Position numbers and translations under genes: made by a program. A stretch of 40,061 nucleotides of DNA from DAISIL01 sp036822015. Its GTDB lineage: Bacteria > Bacteroidota > Bacteroidia > Cytophagales > Bernardetiaceae. Shown piece by piece: positions 15,924 through 25,144 of the stretch (positions within the stretch are counted from its first letter, which is position 1; the number at the start of each line of letters is the position of its first letter). The notes below the pieces were generated by a model, which saw only the letters and a program-made list of their open reading frames with translations, ran no database searches and had not been told where the DNA came from. The DNA lies in NCBI GenBank assembly GCA_036822015.1, contig DAISIL010000027.1:1-40061 (forward strand), in the 5' to 3' direction.

Positions 15924-18900
15924 ATGAAAAAGCGATTACAGAAATGGTGGATAGGCTGGCTTGCCTTCCTTTTACTTAGCTCGCAGGTGCAGGCCCAATA
16001 CTGTACTACGGGCGTAGGCCCGACAAGCACCGCTGACTCTAATGTAGAATCTGTGGATTTAAATGGTGATGCTGGTTCGGCGATCAACTACGTTGGCTGC
16101 CCTGGCGTAACGGGTGTGGAAGACCAAACTGCCCTCTCGGCTAACCTCACTGCTGGTAGCCCTTACACCGCTGTTGTGCAATTTGGTACTTGCGGCGGCA
16201 ACTTCGCTGGTGTTGGAGAAGCCTGGATCGACTGGGATCAGAGTGGTACTTTTGAGGCTAGCGAATCCATCGGTACCTGGACGGGAACACCGCCGGTGGC
16301 TGCCTCCAACTTCGCCTTTACTGTGCCAGCAGGTGCCATCAATGGCACAACCCGTATGCGGGTGATGCAGCGCGAGGGCGGAACGCTTCCACTCAACCCT
16401 TGCGGAGGCTTTAACTGGGGATCAGTAGTGGATTTTAACGTTGTGGTTTCGGGTGGGGTAGCTCCTCCGAGCTGCTTGCCTCCTTTGGCTGCTTCTCTGG
16501 CACTCAATGCAGCTACCCCAGACGGAGGAACATTCTCCTGGGGAGCCGTCGCTAATGCCACCAGCGGTTATGTCTGGACGGTCGTTGCTCAAGGTGCGCC
16601 TCCAGCAACGGCTGGTGCTGCCGCTACTGGCACAACAGGTGCAGGCGTAACGACAGCTACAGCCACGGGACTTTCCCCCCAAACGACGTATGATTTTTAT
16701 GTACGCGCCGACTGCGGAGCCACCGACGGACAAAGCGCCTGGCAAGGGCCGCTCACCTTCACGACGGCTTGTGCTGTCGTAACGGGATTCCCTTATACCC
16801 AGACCTTCGACGGACTTACCCCTAATAACGCTGGTATTTTTGCTTGTATCACGACGAATAACATCGCCGACTGCTGGAGCAACGATGCCGCCAACACCAA
16901 CAACTGGACCGCTCGCAGTGCTGCCACAGGTACAGGAGGTACAGGCCCGGCAGCTGACCACACCGGCGGCGGAAACTACATCTTCCTCGAGTCTAGCAGT
17001 TGCTTCAACAACGCCTCTACCATTTATACGCCCTTCTTCAACTTCACGGGCATTACGCCGCGCTTGAAGTTTTGGTACCATATGTTTGGGGCTACGACGG
17101 GATCTCTCTCGATCTCGGCTTCTTCGGACGGAGGAGCTACCTGGTCGGCACCGCTTTTTAGCGTCAGTGGTAACCAGGGCGATCAGTGGGTAGAAGTGCA
17201 ACTGGACTTGTTCGCTTATGCCAATGCTTCTAGTGTCGTCTTTCGTTTCATCGGAACGACGGGAACGAGTTTTACCTCTGATATGGCCATTGATGATTTC
17301 TCGCTGGAAGCTATCCCTGCCGATCCAGTCATCGCGCTTGATCAAGCCGGTACAGTGATTCCCACAGGTGGTACGTCCAACTTTGGCACTTTGGCTTTGC
17401 CCGTCAATACTACGCGCAACTACACGATCACGAACGAGGGCATCAACCCGCTCATCATCTCGGGGATCAGCCTGGCTAATGGTGCCGATTACTCATTGGT
17501 TGGCTTGCCTACCTTTCCGCTTTCCATTGTGGGTGGGGCCACGGCTACCTTTGGCGTAAACTTGACGGCTACTTTTGCCAGCACCTACACCGATGTCGTT
17601 ACGATTGCGAGCAATGCCACAAACACGGCTAACTTTACCCTCAACCTGACTGCCGCAACAGCGGCTAGCTTCTACACCGAAGACTTTGAAGGACAGGCAG
17701 GACCCGCCTTACCCGCTGGCTGGACAACAGCCGACGTAACGACGGGAGCCAATGAGTGGGTGGTTGGGGATGCCGCAACAGCGATGACCAACCGCAGTCT
17801 CTACATCAGCAACGACAACAACGTAAGCCATGCCTACACCATCAACAGCACCTCACGTACCCGAGCCATCAGCCCATTGTTAGATGCCAACGGTTACACC
17901 AACCTCCAGGTTGCTTTTGATTTCATCTGTAACGGTGAGGGAACAGCTACGGGTACAGCCTGGGACTACGGGCGTTTGTTTTATGCCACCAGCCCCGCAG
18001 GGCCTTTCCTCTTGATCCCTGGTTCTAGCAATACTCCCGATAACGTCAATAACAAAACCGGCGCACAGTTCTCCCCCTTCTTGAGGATAGAGGCAGCTAC
18101 GCGCTACTCCATCAACTTACCGGCAGCCCTGGATGGCACGCAGTTTTATCTGGTTTGGCGATGGGATAACGACGGATCCATAGGCAACCAGCCGCCCTTT
18201 GCCATTGATAACATCGTCGTATCCGGGACACCTACGCCACCGCCTGCACCCACGATCTCGGGTAACACCAACATCTGTGAAGGACAAGGAGCTACATTGA
18301 CTGCTGCCGCTGCCGGTGCAACGGATTACCTCTGGATGCCCGGTAACATTTCGGGTGCTAACCCGACGCTCAACCCCACGACCACGACCGTTTATACGGT
18401 GCGTTCTATCCGTGGGCAGGCCATCAGCGCACCTGTCTCCGTTACTGTTACAGTAAATCCGGCACCCACGGCCAGCCTAACGGTAGCCGAAAACTCTGCC
18501 GGAACAGCCAACGACGGTTTGATCTGTGCGGGTGATAATGTTACCTTGACGGCCAGTGGCGGAACGGGCTTTGCCTGGAGTACCGGAGCCAATACCGCTT
18601 CGATCACCGTAAACCCCAACGCAACCACCAACTACAGCGCAACGGTAACAGATGCCAACGGCTGCACCTCTACACCGACCAGCACCCTGATCCGAACCGA
18701 CCCCAACATTACGTTCTCTTCTTCGGGAACCGTTTGTGTGGGACAGCCCTTCACCCTGACGGCTGTTGCCGTAGGAGCATCTGCCACTTCATACCTCTGG
18801 AATACAGGAGCTACGACGGCTTCCATCCAACCGACCCCCGTCTCGGCCACACCCACGACATTCTCCGTAACCGTAACGACTTCGTTGGGTTGTACAGGTT

Positions 18901-20732
18901 TTGCCAGCACAACACCTGCCGTAGCCGGCTCTTGCTCTAGCACGGGTGGTGGGTTTATCCCCGCGCCGCTGGCCCCACGTGATCTGACGGCAACGGCTAC
19001 CAGCACGACAGCCATCCAGTTGCGTTGGACGGATATTTCGGATAACGAACTCGAATATTTGATCTACCGCACACAGGTTACCCAGACACGGACTCCTACG
19101 CTCATCGCCACCTTGCCTTTTGGTAGTGGGGTCTTTACCTATCTCGATAGTGGATTGGTCGCCGATAATCGCTACCGCTACTATGTCATCGCCCGTGGGG
19201 TAGCCGCCAATAGCCGCTCCAACGAAGCCGAAGATGCCACTTTCCCCATCGCCCCGAGCGTTGTTTCGGTAGCCGATGGTTGTGCTGGCGGAACGGCTAC
19301 CATCACAGTTTCGGGCCCGCAAGCCGGTGGACGATTCTTCTGGTACACCAGCCCAACGGGTGGAGATCGCATCCTGGACATCGACGGTACCGTCTTTGAT
19401 AAGCCCACTTACACTGCCCGACGCACCACCGCCGATACGGCATTCTTCTACGTAACCTCCGTAGGGGTCAAGTACGAAAGCACACCCCGCACCGCAGTAC
19501 GGGTGATCTTTGGTGCTTTGCCTACGGCAAAAATCGAAGGAATGGATGTACAGCGTTCCTGTGATGCTACTATCACCCTGACAGCAGAGGAAGTGCCAGG
19601 AGCTACGTATGCCTGGACGGTCAATGGCGCAAGTATTGGTACGGGACGCACCATCACCGGCACACAAGCCGGCGAGTATCGCGTAACCGTTACGCAGGGC
19701 ATCTGCGCCAATACCTCCGAGCCAGTACGCGCCATCCTGAACTACGCCCCCACCGTGCGCCTCAACTCGTCGGACAACGTAACATTCTGTGAGCAAGGTA
19801 CGCTTTCGGTGCAGCCCATCGAAGGTGCCATCTATGGCTGGACACGCAACGGACAAAATGCCGGCGTAACAGGCCCCGAAATCACCGTTACCGAATCCGG
19901 ACGTTATGTTGCTTTGGTTACGCTCTTCGGTTGTGTGGGGCAGTCTGTTCCCGTAAACGTAACGATAGATCAGCCTTTCCGGGGTACCATGACCCTCGAA
20001 GCCACCGACCGCGAACTCTGCCCGGGTGAGCAAGCTACCTTCACGGCTACGGCCATCCCAGGAGCTACCTACACCTGGACGCGCGACGGGGTACGGGTAC
20101 AATCGGGTACACGCAACACCCTCACGAGCGGCGCACCTGGCGTATATCGCGTTACGGCACAACTGAACACCTTCTGTGGCAGCACCGTAACGAGTAACGA
20201 TCTGAGCGTCCGTGCTTTTGATGTACCGGCATTGCGTATCTCGCGTACGGAGACACAAATCGTCCTTGAAACTGCCGATGGCTCCACGTTCAGCGGTGTT
20301 ACCTGGTTCTTCAATGGTGATCTGGCGCCCCAATACAACAACCAAAGCAGCATCACGCCCGCCGAGGAAGGCGTATATTGGGCTTCGGTTACCTTCCCCA
20401 GTGGCTGTTCGGCTTTGAGTAGCTCTTTCCGCTTCTTTGCCCGCAACGAAGGTGGAGGACTGCCTACGGGAACCGAAGAAGAAATCGGCTTGACGCTCTA
20501 CCCCAATCCCACCACAGGTACGTTCAATGTACAAATCCCCTCCAACTGGATGGGCGCACTCGAACTGACCATCACCAATACCCTCGGGCAGGTGATGACA
20601 CGCCAGATGTATGCCAGCATCGAAAGCCAAGACATGATCCGCCTGGATCTCTCCGCTTTTGCCGCCGGTACGTATATGGTACAGTTGCGTACCGCCGATG
20701 GATTGTTTGTTGAGCGCGTCGTGAAGCAATAA
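15924..20732 (+). CDS. Giant multidomain surface protein with T9SS sorting domain
   Basis: A 1602-residue protein with a signal peptide (~1-25, ending QVQAQ). Approximate domain order: a GEVED-type domain (~90-170, with EAWIDWDQSGTFE), fibronectin-III-like (~185-285), a MAM/jelly-roll-like module (~290-465), a choice-of-anchor/Hydin-like module (~470-580, TRNYTITNEGINPL), and a second jelly roll (~585-770). Then Ig/PKD-like repeats (~775-1010), a fibronectin-III-like domain (~1020-1105), and further Ig-like repeats (~1110-1510) with spaced Cys and motifs such as GEYRVTVTQGIC and GRYVALVTLFGC. The end (~1525-1602) is a type-A T9SS sorting domain: LYPNPTTGTFNV ... AAGTYMVQLRTADG. It is exported by the type IX system and likely displayed for adhesion or released. 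No catalytic motif was found. Monocistronic, closed by a strong terminator. Confidence 0.9.
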   Translation: MKKRLQKWWIGWLAFLLLSSQVQAQYCTTGVGPTSTADSNVESVDLNGDAGSAINYVGCPGVTGVEDQTALSANLTAGSPYTAVVQFGTCGGNFAGVGEAWIDWDQSGTFEASESIGTWTGTPPVAASNFAFTVPAGAINGTTRMRVMQREGGTLPLNPCGGFNWGSVVDFNVVVSGGVAPPSCLPPLAASLALNAATPDGGTFSWGAVANATSGYVWTVVAQGAPPATAGAAATGTTGAGVTTATATGLSPQTTYDFYVRADCGATDGQSAWQGPLTFTTACAVVTGFPYTQTFDGLTPNNAGIFACITTNNIADCWSNDAANTNNWTARSAATGTGGTGPAADHTGGGNYIFLESSSCFNNASTIYTPFFNFTGITPRLKFWYHMFGATTGSLSISASSDGGATWSAPLFSVSGNQGDQWVEVQLDLFAYANASSVVFRFIGTTGTSFTSDMAIDDFSLEAIPADPVIALDQAGTVIPTGGTSNFGTLALPVNTTRNYTITNEGINPLIISGISLANGADYSLVGLPTFPLSIVGGATATFGVNLTATFASTYTDVVTIASNATNTANFTLNLTAATAASFYTEDFEGQAGPALPAGWTTADVTTGANEWVVGDAATAMTNRSLYISNDNNVSHAYTINSTSRTRAISPLLDANGYTNLQVAFDFICNGEGTATGTAWDYGRLFYATSPAGPFLLIPGSSNTPDNVNNKTGAQFSPFLRIEAATRYSINLPAALDGTQFYLVWRWDNDGSIGNQPPFAIDNIVVSGTPTPPPAPTISGNTNICEGQGATLTAAAAGATDYLWMPGNISGANPTLNPTTTTVYTVRSIRGQAISAPVSVTVTVNPAPTASLTVAENSAGTANDGLICAGDNVTLTASGGTGFAWSTGANTASITVNPNATTNYSATVTDANGCTSTPTSTLIRTDPNITFSSSGTVCVGQPFTLTAVAVGASATSYLWNTGATTASIQPTPVSATPTTFSVTVTTSLGCTGFASTTPAVAGSCSSTGGGFIPAPLAPRDLTATATSTTAIQLRWTDISDNELEYLIYRTQVTQTRTPTLIATLPFGSGVFTYLDSGLVADNRYRYYVIARGVAANSRSNEAEDATFPIAPSVVSVADGCAGGTATITVSGPQAGGRFFWYTSPTGGDRILDIDGTVFDKPTYTARRTTADTAFFYVTSVGVKYESTPRTAVRVIFGALPTAKIEGMDVQRSCDATITLTAEEVPGATYAWTVNGASIGTGRTITGTQAGEYRVTVTQGICANTSEPVRAILNYAPTVRLNSSDNVTFCEQGTLSVQPIEGAIYGWTRNGQNAGVTGPEITVTESGRYVALVTLFGCVGQSVPVNVTIDQPFRGTMTLEATDRELCPGEQATFTATAIPGATYTWTRDGVRVQSGTRNTLTSGAPGVYRVTAQLNTFCGSTVTSNDLSVRAFDVPALRISRTETQIVLETADGSTFSGVTWFFNGDLAPQYNNQSSITPAEEGVYWASVTFPSGCSALSSSFRFFARNEGGGLPTGTEEEIGLTLYPNPTTGTFNVQIPSNWMGALELTITNTLGQVMTRQMYASIESQDMIRLDLSAFAAGTYMVQLRTADGLFVERVVKQ

Positions 20733-20748
20733 GCAAACGAGCCTGGAC

Positions 20749-20793
20749 AAAAAAAAACCTGTAAGGTATTCAAGACCTTACAGGTTTTTTTTT
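20749..20793. terminator. Strong bidirectional intrinsic terminator
   Basis: A perfect 11-base-pair stem, ACCTGTAAGGT (20757-20767) and its complement (20775-20785), with a 7-base loop. It is flanked by A9 on the left and T9 on the right, so it works on both strands. It ends the T9SS cargo gene (stop 20732) and the convergent dehydrogenase gene (stop at 20796). Confidence 0.9.
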
Positions 20794-20795
20794 GT

Positions 20796-22025
20796 TTATA
20801 CCAACTGCTCTAAGGCAAGCTGAAACGAAGTACGGGCAATACCTGTTTTGGAGGGGCTGGCGCGATACGTCCGCTCGAGAGCCACACGGATCGTTTGAGA
20901 GGTATCGCCAAAGATGGCCTCATCGCTCATCGGAACATCATCCTGGCTCATAAAGTAAGCAAAGACCCGAGCCATCCCGCAGTTGGCAACAAAATCGGGA
21001 ATCAGTGATACCTGGCTATCGGTGTAGTTGGCGATACTCCCAAAAAAGATTTCAGGATCGGCAAAGGGGACATTGGCCCCGCAGGCAACCAGCTCTAAGC
21101 CCTGCGCGATCATGCGCTCCATCTGATCCTGTTGGATCAGGCGAGAGGCAGCAGCGGGAATAAAAATCTCGGCTTCGGTATCCCAGATACGGGCATTGAC
21201 CTCCTCAAAAGACAGCATGTGATCGGCTTGCAACTTGTTGCCGAGCTTACGCAAAAAGAGTTCCTTGACCTCGGGAAGGGTAAAGCCCTCGGGGTGAATC
21301 AGTCCACCGTTGGCATCAATGATACCAACGATTTTTACACCGCGTTGCGCCAGATAGAGGGCTGCGGAGGCGGCTACGTTGCCCCAACCCTGGATGATGG
21401 CGCGTTTGCCTTGATAGTTGCCGCCCCAGATGTTGTAGTAATGAAACACCGAAGCCGCTACGCCATAGCCCGTAATCATATCGGCGATGGTGAGTTTGCG
21501 GGCCTCATCGGGAACAAAACGATCATCTTCGATGACCTTAATCACCCCTCGGCGAAGCTGCCCGATGCGGTTGATCTTTTGGGGTTCGGTGGGCTGAAAG
21601 TGTCCATTGAAGATGCCCTCCTGGGGATGCCATACGCCGCAGTCCTCCGTAATCGGGATGACCTCGTGAATCTCGTCCACGTTGAGATCGCCGCCTGTGC
21701 CGTAGTAGTGTTTGAGGAGTGGCGTAACGGCCTTGTACCAGCGGCGCAACACGCCGTTTTTGCGGGGGTCGTCGGGGTCAAAGTTGATGCCGGATTTGGC
21801 GCCTCCAATGGGCGGCCCCGCGATGGTAAATTTGACCTCCATGGTCTTTGCCAACGACTCAACCTCCCGTTGGTCTAAGCCTTTGCGCATACGGGTTCCG
21901 CCGCCGGCGGCCCCTCCACGCAGGGAGTTAATGACAACCCATCCCTGGGCTTCGGTTTCGCTGTCGTTCCAGGCAAAGACAACTTCGGGTTTTTTGTTTT
22001 CAAAGGCTTCTAATAAAGCTAACAT
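20796..22025 (-). CDS. Glu/Leu/Phe/Val dehydrogenase family protein
   Basis: A 409-residue amino-acid dehydrogenase; the start is the ATG at 22025 (MLALLEAFENKKPE), and the longer frame upstream only runs into mtaB. It oxidatively deaminates an amino acid to its 2-oxo acid with NAD(P), or the reverse. The substrate part shows GGTRMRKGL, KFTIAGPPIGGAKSGI with the conserved lysines (~60, 65, 77), and GTGGDLNVDE. The dinucleotide-binding part reads IQGWGNVAASAALYLAQRG, with GWGNVA in place of the usual GFGNVG, followed by an acidic IIDANGG. It is shorter than typical GDH (~450), and whether it prefers Glu, Leu, Val or Phe cannot be read from the sequence. It lies 71 bases after mtaB on the same strand. 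Confidence 0.88.
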   Translation of the reverse strand: MLALLEAFENKKPEVVFAWNDSETEAQGWVVINSLRGGAAGGGTRMRKGLDQREVESLAKTMEVKFTIAGPPIGGAKSGINFDPDDPRKNGVLRRWYKAVTPLLKHYYGTGGDLNVDEIHEVIPITEDCGVWHPQEGIFNGHFQPTEPQKINRIGQLRRGVIKVIEDDRFVPDEARKLTIADMITGYGVAASVFHYYNIWGGNYQGKRAIIQGWGNVAASAALYLAQRGVKIVGIIDANGGLIHPEGFTLPEVKELFLRKLGNKLQADHMLSFEEVNARIWDTEAEIFIPAAASRLIQQDQMERMIAQGLELVACGANVPFADPEIFFGSIANYTDSQVSLIPDFVANCGMARVFAYFMSQDDVPMSDEAIFGDTSQTIRVALERTYRASPSKTGIARTSFQLALEQLV

Positions 22026-22096
22026 AGATAAAGTTTGTCTGGTGTGTGTGATGGAATGGAAAAAAATTGAACTTGCCCGACGGTTACTTACTACTA

Positions 22097-23395
22097 TTAT
22101 TGGGCAACTGCTACGTTGCCCGAAGGCAAGAGGTGTGCGAGCTGTACGCGGGCAAGGGTATTGGGCAGGCTCGGGGCGTAGTCGGTTTGGAGACGGACGT
22201 AGTTCTCGGTAAAGCCATGGATACTGCCATCTTTGATGTCGTTTTCCCAAAGCACTGTCGCTGCCTGCCCGAGTTGGGACGCATAAAAGTCATGGAGTTT
22301 CTTTTGGGAAAGCAGGCGCAACCGCTGGGAGCGTTCCTGGCGCAGGGCTACCGGAACAGTGCCGCTCATGTGTTCGGCACGGGTGTTGGGGCGTTCGGAG
22401 TAGGTGAAGACGTGTAGGTAGGAAATATCCAAATCGTGCAAAAACTGAAAAGTTTCTTCAACATGTGCATCCGTCTCGCCAGGAAAACCCACAATGACAT
22501 CCACGCCAATACAGGCATGGGGCATCCGAGCCTTGATCCGCTCCACGCGCTGGCGGTAGAGCTTGACCCGATACCGGCGACGCATCCGGCGCAAAATCTC
22601 ATCACTTCCTGCTTGTAGGGGTATGTGAAAGTGTGGGGCAAAGCGTTGCGAATCTGCCATAAAGTCGATGATGGCATCCGAAAGTAGGTTGGGTTCGATG
22701 GACGAAATCCTGAAACGGGCGATACCTTCGATTTTGTCTAGGTCCTGGATCAAGTCCAGGAAGCTGGTTTGGCGTTGCCCGTCGATGATGCCATAATCGC
22801 CCGTATTGACTCCCGTCAAGACGATTTCTTGTACGGATGAGGCAGCGATCCGCTGGGCAGCCGCCAGAATGTTTTTGGGGCTATCGCTGCGGCTATTGCC
22901 TCGGGCAAGGGGGATGGTACAGAAGGCGCAATGATAATCACAGCCATCCTGTATTTTGAGAAAGGCTCGGGTGCGGTCGTTGAGGTCGGAGTGTGCCGCG
23001 ATAAAGTCTTGTGCCTGTGCAATTTCGGAGGCACAAACCTGTGCCGTATCGCGTTTGGAGAAGTCATTGAGTAGCTCAAACATCCGAAACTTTTCGGCGG
23101 CTCCCAGGACGGCATCCACGCCGGGTATCTCGGCGATCTCACGGGGTTTGAGTTGGGCATAACAGCCCACGATCAGGACATACGATTGGGGGGAAATTTC
23201 TTTGGCTTTTCGGATGAAATAGCGGCACTTTTTGTCGGCGTTATCGGTTACGGAGCAGGTGTTGATGACAAAGATGTCTGGGGTCTGTTCCCAATCCACC
23301 CGCTCAAACCCGCGTTGCTCAAACATACGCGCCAGCGTAGCGGTCTCCGAGAAGTTGAGCTTACAGCCCAGGGTATGAAAAGCGACTTTTCTCAT
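22097..23395 (-). CDS. mtaB: tRNA t6A37 methylthiotransferase MtaB
   Basis: A 432-residue radical-SAM enzyme that adds a methylthio group to N6-threonylcarbamoyl-adenosine 37 of tRNAs reading ANN codons. I chose the ATG at 23395 (MRKVAFHTLGCKLN), the family's usual start; the eight residues upstream are not typical. The N-terminal UPF0004 domain carries the auxiliary-cluster cysteines Cys11 (GCKLN), Cys47 (NTCSVT) and Cys78 (VGCYA). The radical-SAM triad is CDYHCAFC (Cys152, 156, 159), and a TRAM-like C-terminal region follows. The CKLN and CSVTDNADKKC pattern separates MtaB from MiaB and RimO. It lies 24 bases downstream of the NtrC-type gene on the same strand, so it may be co-transcribed or have its own promoter (TACTTTTG at 23401-23408). 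Confidence 0.93.
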   Translation of the reverse strand: MRKVAFHTLGCKLNFSETATLARMFEQRGFERVDWEQTPDIFVINTCSVTDNADKKCRYFIRKAKEISPQSYVLIVGCYAQLKPREIAEIPGVDAVLGAAEKFRMFELLNDFSKRDTAQVCASEIAQAQDFIAAHSDLNDRTRAFLKIQDGCDYHCAFCTIPLARGNSRSDSPKNILAAAQRIAASSVQEIVLTGVNTGDYGIIDGQRQTSFLDLIQDLDKIEGIARFRISSIEPNLLSDAIIDFMADSQRFAPHFHIPLQAGSDEILRRMRRRYRVKLYRQRVERIKARMPHACIGVDVIVGFPGETDAHVEETFQFLHDLDISYLHVFTYSERPNTRAEHMSGTVPVALRQERSQRLRLLSQKKLHDFYASQLGQAATVLWENDIKDGSIHGFTENYVRLQTDYAPSLPNTLARVQLAHLLPSGNVAVAQ

Positions 23396-23419
23396 GGGCG
23401 CAAAAGTACGAAAAAACAT

Positions 23420-24784
23420 TCATAGCCCGTATTTTTCGAGGCGACGATAGAGGGAAGCACGGGTGAGACCGAGGGCTTTGGCTGCCTGCGAAATGTTGCC
23501 GGCATACTTCGTGATCGCCTGTTGGATCACGATGCGCTCGACGTTTTCAAGGTTGTAATCCTGGATGTTGAGTTCTTGGGCTTCTTCTTTTTGGAGCAAA
23601 AACAAAAAATCACCCGGGGAGAGTTCGGGATCCTCCGACATAATGACGGCCCGCTCAATGGCGTGTTGGAGTTCTCGGATGTTGCCGGGCCAGTGGTATT
23701 TTTGGAGTTTTTTGAGGGCGGCATCGGAGAAGCGTTTTTTTTCTTGCTTGTATTTTTTGGCATAAATTGTTAAGAAATGATTAGCCAGAAGCGGAATATC
23801 TCCTTCGCGTTCGCGCAAGGGAGGCAGGCGTATCTCGACGGTGTTGATGCGGTAGATCAAATCCTGTCGAAACTCTTGGGTCTTGACCATCTCGTGGAGG
23901 TGCATGTTGGTTGCGCAGATGAGCCGAATATCAATCGGGATGGGCTTGTTTGTCCCGACGCGCACGACTTGTCGTTTTTGTAAGACGGTCAGGAGTTTAG
24001 ATTGTAGGGGCATGGTCAGGTTGCCGATCTCGTCCATGAAGAGGGTTCCTTCCTGTGCGGCTTCAAATCGTCCGGCGCGGTCTTCTTTGGCATCGGTGAA
24101 GGCACCTTTTTTGTGTCCGAAGAGTTCGCTGGCAAAGAGCGTTTCCGTGATTGCTCCCATATCGACGATCACGAAGGGTTTGTTTCGGCGAGGGGAGAGG
24201 TCGTGTATCGCCTGGGCGATGAGTTCTTTACCTGTGCCGTTCTCTCCCAGGATGAGGACGTTGGCATCGGTGGCGGCTACTTTTCGGATGATCGTAAAGA
24301 CGTTTTGCATCGCCTGGCTCTTGCCGATGATCTTGGAGAGTGCCTGGTCGTCCTGGTTGGGTGTGGGTGGGCTGCCGTCGTGGGCGGTGGGGGTGGGATG
24401 AGTGCTTGGGTTTACGGCTTCTTGTATGGTCTGGATGAGCTTGTCGTTTTGCCAGGGTTTCAAGACAAAATCGGTAGCCCCCAGGCGGAGGGCCTTTACT
24501 GCCATCTCCACGTCGCCGTAAGCGGTAATCATGATGACTTTGGCGGCGGGATTTTTGTCGCGTATCGTTTGTAGGTGAGTGAAGCCTTCCTTTCCCGAGG
24601 TCGTATCCTGGGTAAAGTTCATGTCGAGCAGGATGACATCGTAGGTATCGTGGTTGAGCAGAAAGGGTATTTTGCGGGGGTCTTTTTCGATGATGACATT
24701 TTTGGCGATGCGCCGCAGGAGCATTTTGAGGGCAAAGAGGATGTCTTCGTTGTCGTCGATGACGAGGATATTGTTTAGGGTCAT
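23420..24784 (-). CDS. Sigma-54-dependent NtrC-family response regulator
   Basis: A 454-residue regulator from the ATG at 24784 (MTLNNILVIDDNED); the frame upstream is not conserved. The receiver domain (~1-122) has Asp10/Asp11, phospho-acceptor Asp54 (VILLDMNF), Thr87 and Lys109. A Pro/Thr-rich linker (~125-147) follows. The AAA+ domain (~150-390) has Walker A GENGTGKE (180-187) and the sigma-54 contact loop GAFTDA (227-232) instead of GAFTGA, plus a Walker B-type strand TLFMDEIG. The C-terminal Fis-type HTH (~415-454) reads ISQAAKALGLTRASLYRRLEKYGL across residues split by the turn. No histidine kinase gene is next to it, so its partner is elsewhere. It activates sigma-54 promoters; targets unknown. 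Confidence 0.93.
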   Translation of the reverse strand: MTLNNILVIDDNEDILFALKMLLRRIAKNVIIEKDPRKIPFLLNHDTYDVILLDMNFTQDTTSGKEGFTHLQTIRDKNPAAKVIMITAYGDVEMAVKALRLGATDFVLKPWQNDKLIQTIQEAVNPSTHPTPTAHDGSPPTPNQDDQALSKIIGKSQAMQNVFTIIRKVAATDANVLILGENGTGKELIAQAIHDLSPRRNKPFVIVDMGAITETLFASELFGHKKGAFTDAKEDRAGRFEAAQEGTLFMDEIGNLTMPLQSKLLTVLQKRQVVRVGTNKPIPIDIRLICATNMHLHEMVKTQEFRQDLIYRINTVEIRLPPLREREGDIPLLANHFLTIYAKKYKQEKKRFSDAALKKLQKYHWPGNIRELQHAIERAVIMSEDPELSPGDFLFLLQKEEAQELNIQDYNLENVERIVIQQAITKYAGNISQAAKALGLTRASLYRRLEKYGL

Positions 24785-24880
24785 GCCGTGAAGGATTACT
24801 TTTTTTGTGAGAGGAAACAAACAAAATATTAACGAAACCAGATCACGAAACGTTACAAAAGAAACCAACTGCTTAAATGG

Positions 24881-25144
24881 ATGAAACGTTTTTTGATGAC
24901 CCTACTCTTTTTTGTGTTTTCATGGGGTATGGAGGCCTTGGCGCAATGTGCCATGTGCCGGGCCAGCATCGAAAACAATGTAAGTAATGGCGTTCTGGAT
25001 CAGGGCGGCATGGGGCTTAATGCAGGTATTTTGTACTTGCTCGTGATGCCTTATCTGCTCGTAGGCACGATCGCCTTTTTTTGGTACCAAAACAGCAAAA
25101 AAAACCGTGCAACCAAACAACTCAAAGTGGAAGAGTATCGTTAA
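24881..25144 (+). CDS. Small CxxC membrane protein
   Basis: An 87-residue protein with an N-terminal signal or anchor (~1-21, LLFFVFSWGMEALAQ), then QCAMCRAS (CxxC at ~23-26), a short Asn/Gly-rich loop, and one membrane segment (~49-68, LYLLVMPYLLVGTIAFFWY) with a basic tail. This kind of protein is common in Bacteroidota beside DUF983 genes; function unknown, and the CxxC suggests metal or redox chemistry in the periplasm (inference). The DUF983 gene starts inside its last 38 bases. It is divergent from the NtrC-type gene, with 96 bases between the starts. Confidence 0.75.
   Translation: MKRFLMTLLFFVFSWGMEALAQCAMCRASIENNVSNGVLDQGGMGLNAGILYLLVMPYLLVGTIAFFWYQNSKKNRATKQLKVEEYR

Noticed and set aside
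18789..20750. A 653-codon open frame on the minus strand opposite the T9SS cargo gene
   Set aside because: The plus-strand gene has a signal peptide, clear domains and a T9SS end. The antisense product has no recognisable domain and its openness comes from the repetitive Thr/Ala-rich codon pattern.
22026..22250. A 75-residue N-terminal extension of the amino-acid dehydrogenase
   Set aside because: The extension overlaps the end of mtaB, is Pro/Arg-rich and unlike any dehydrogenase; the ATG at 22025 gives the family's usual start.
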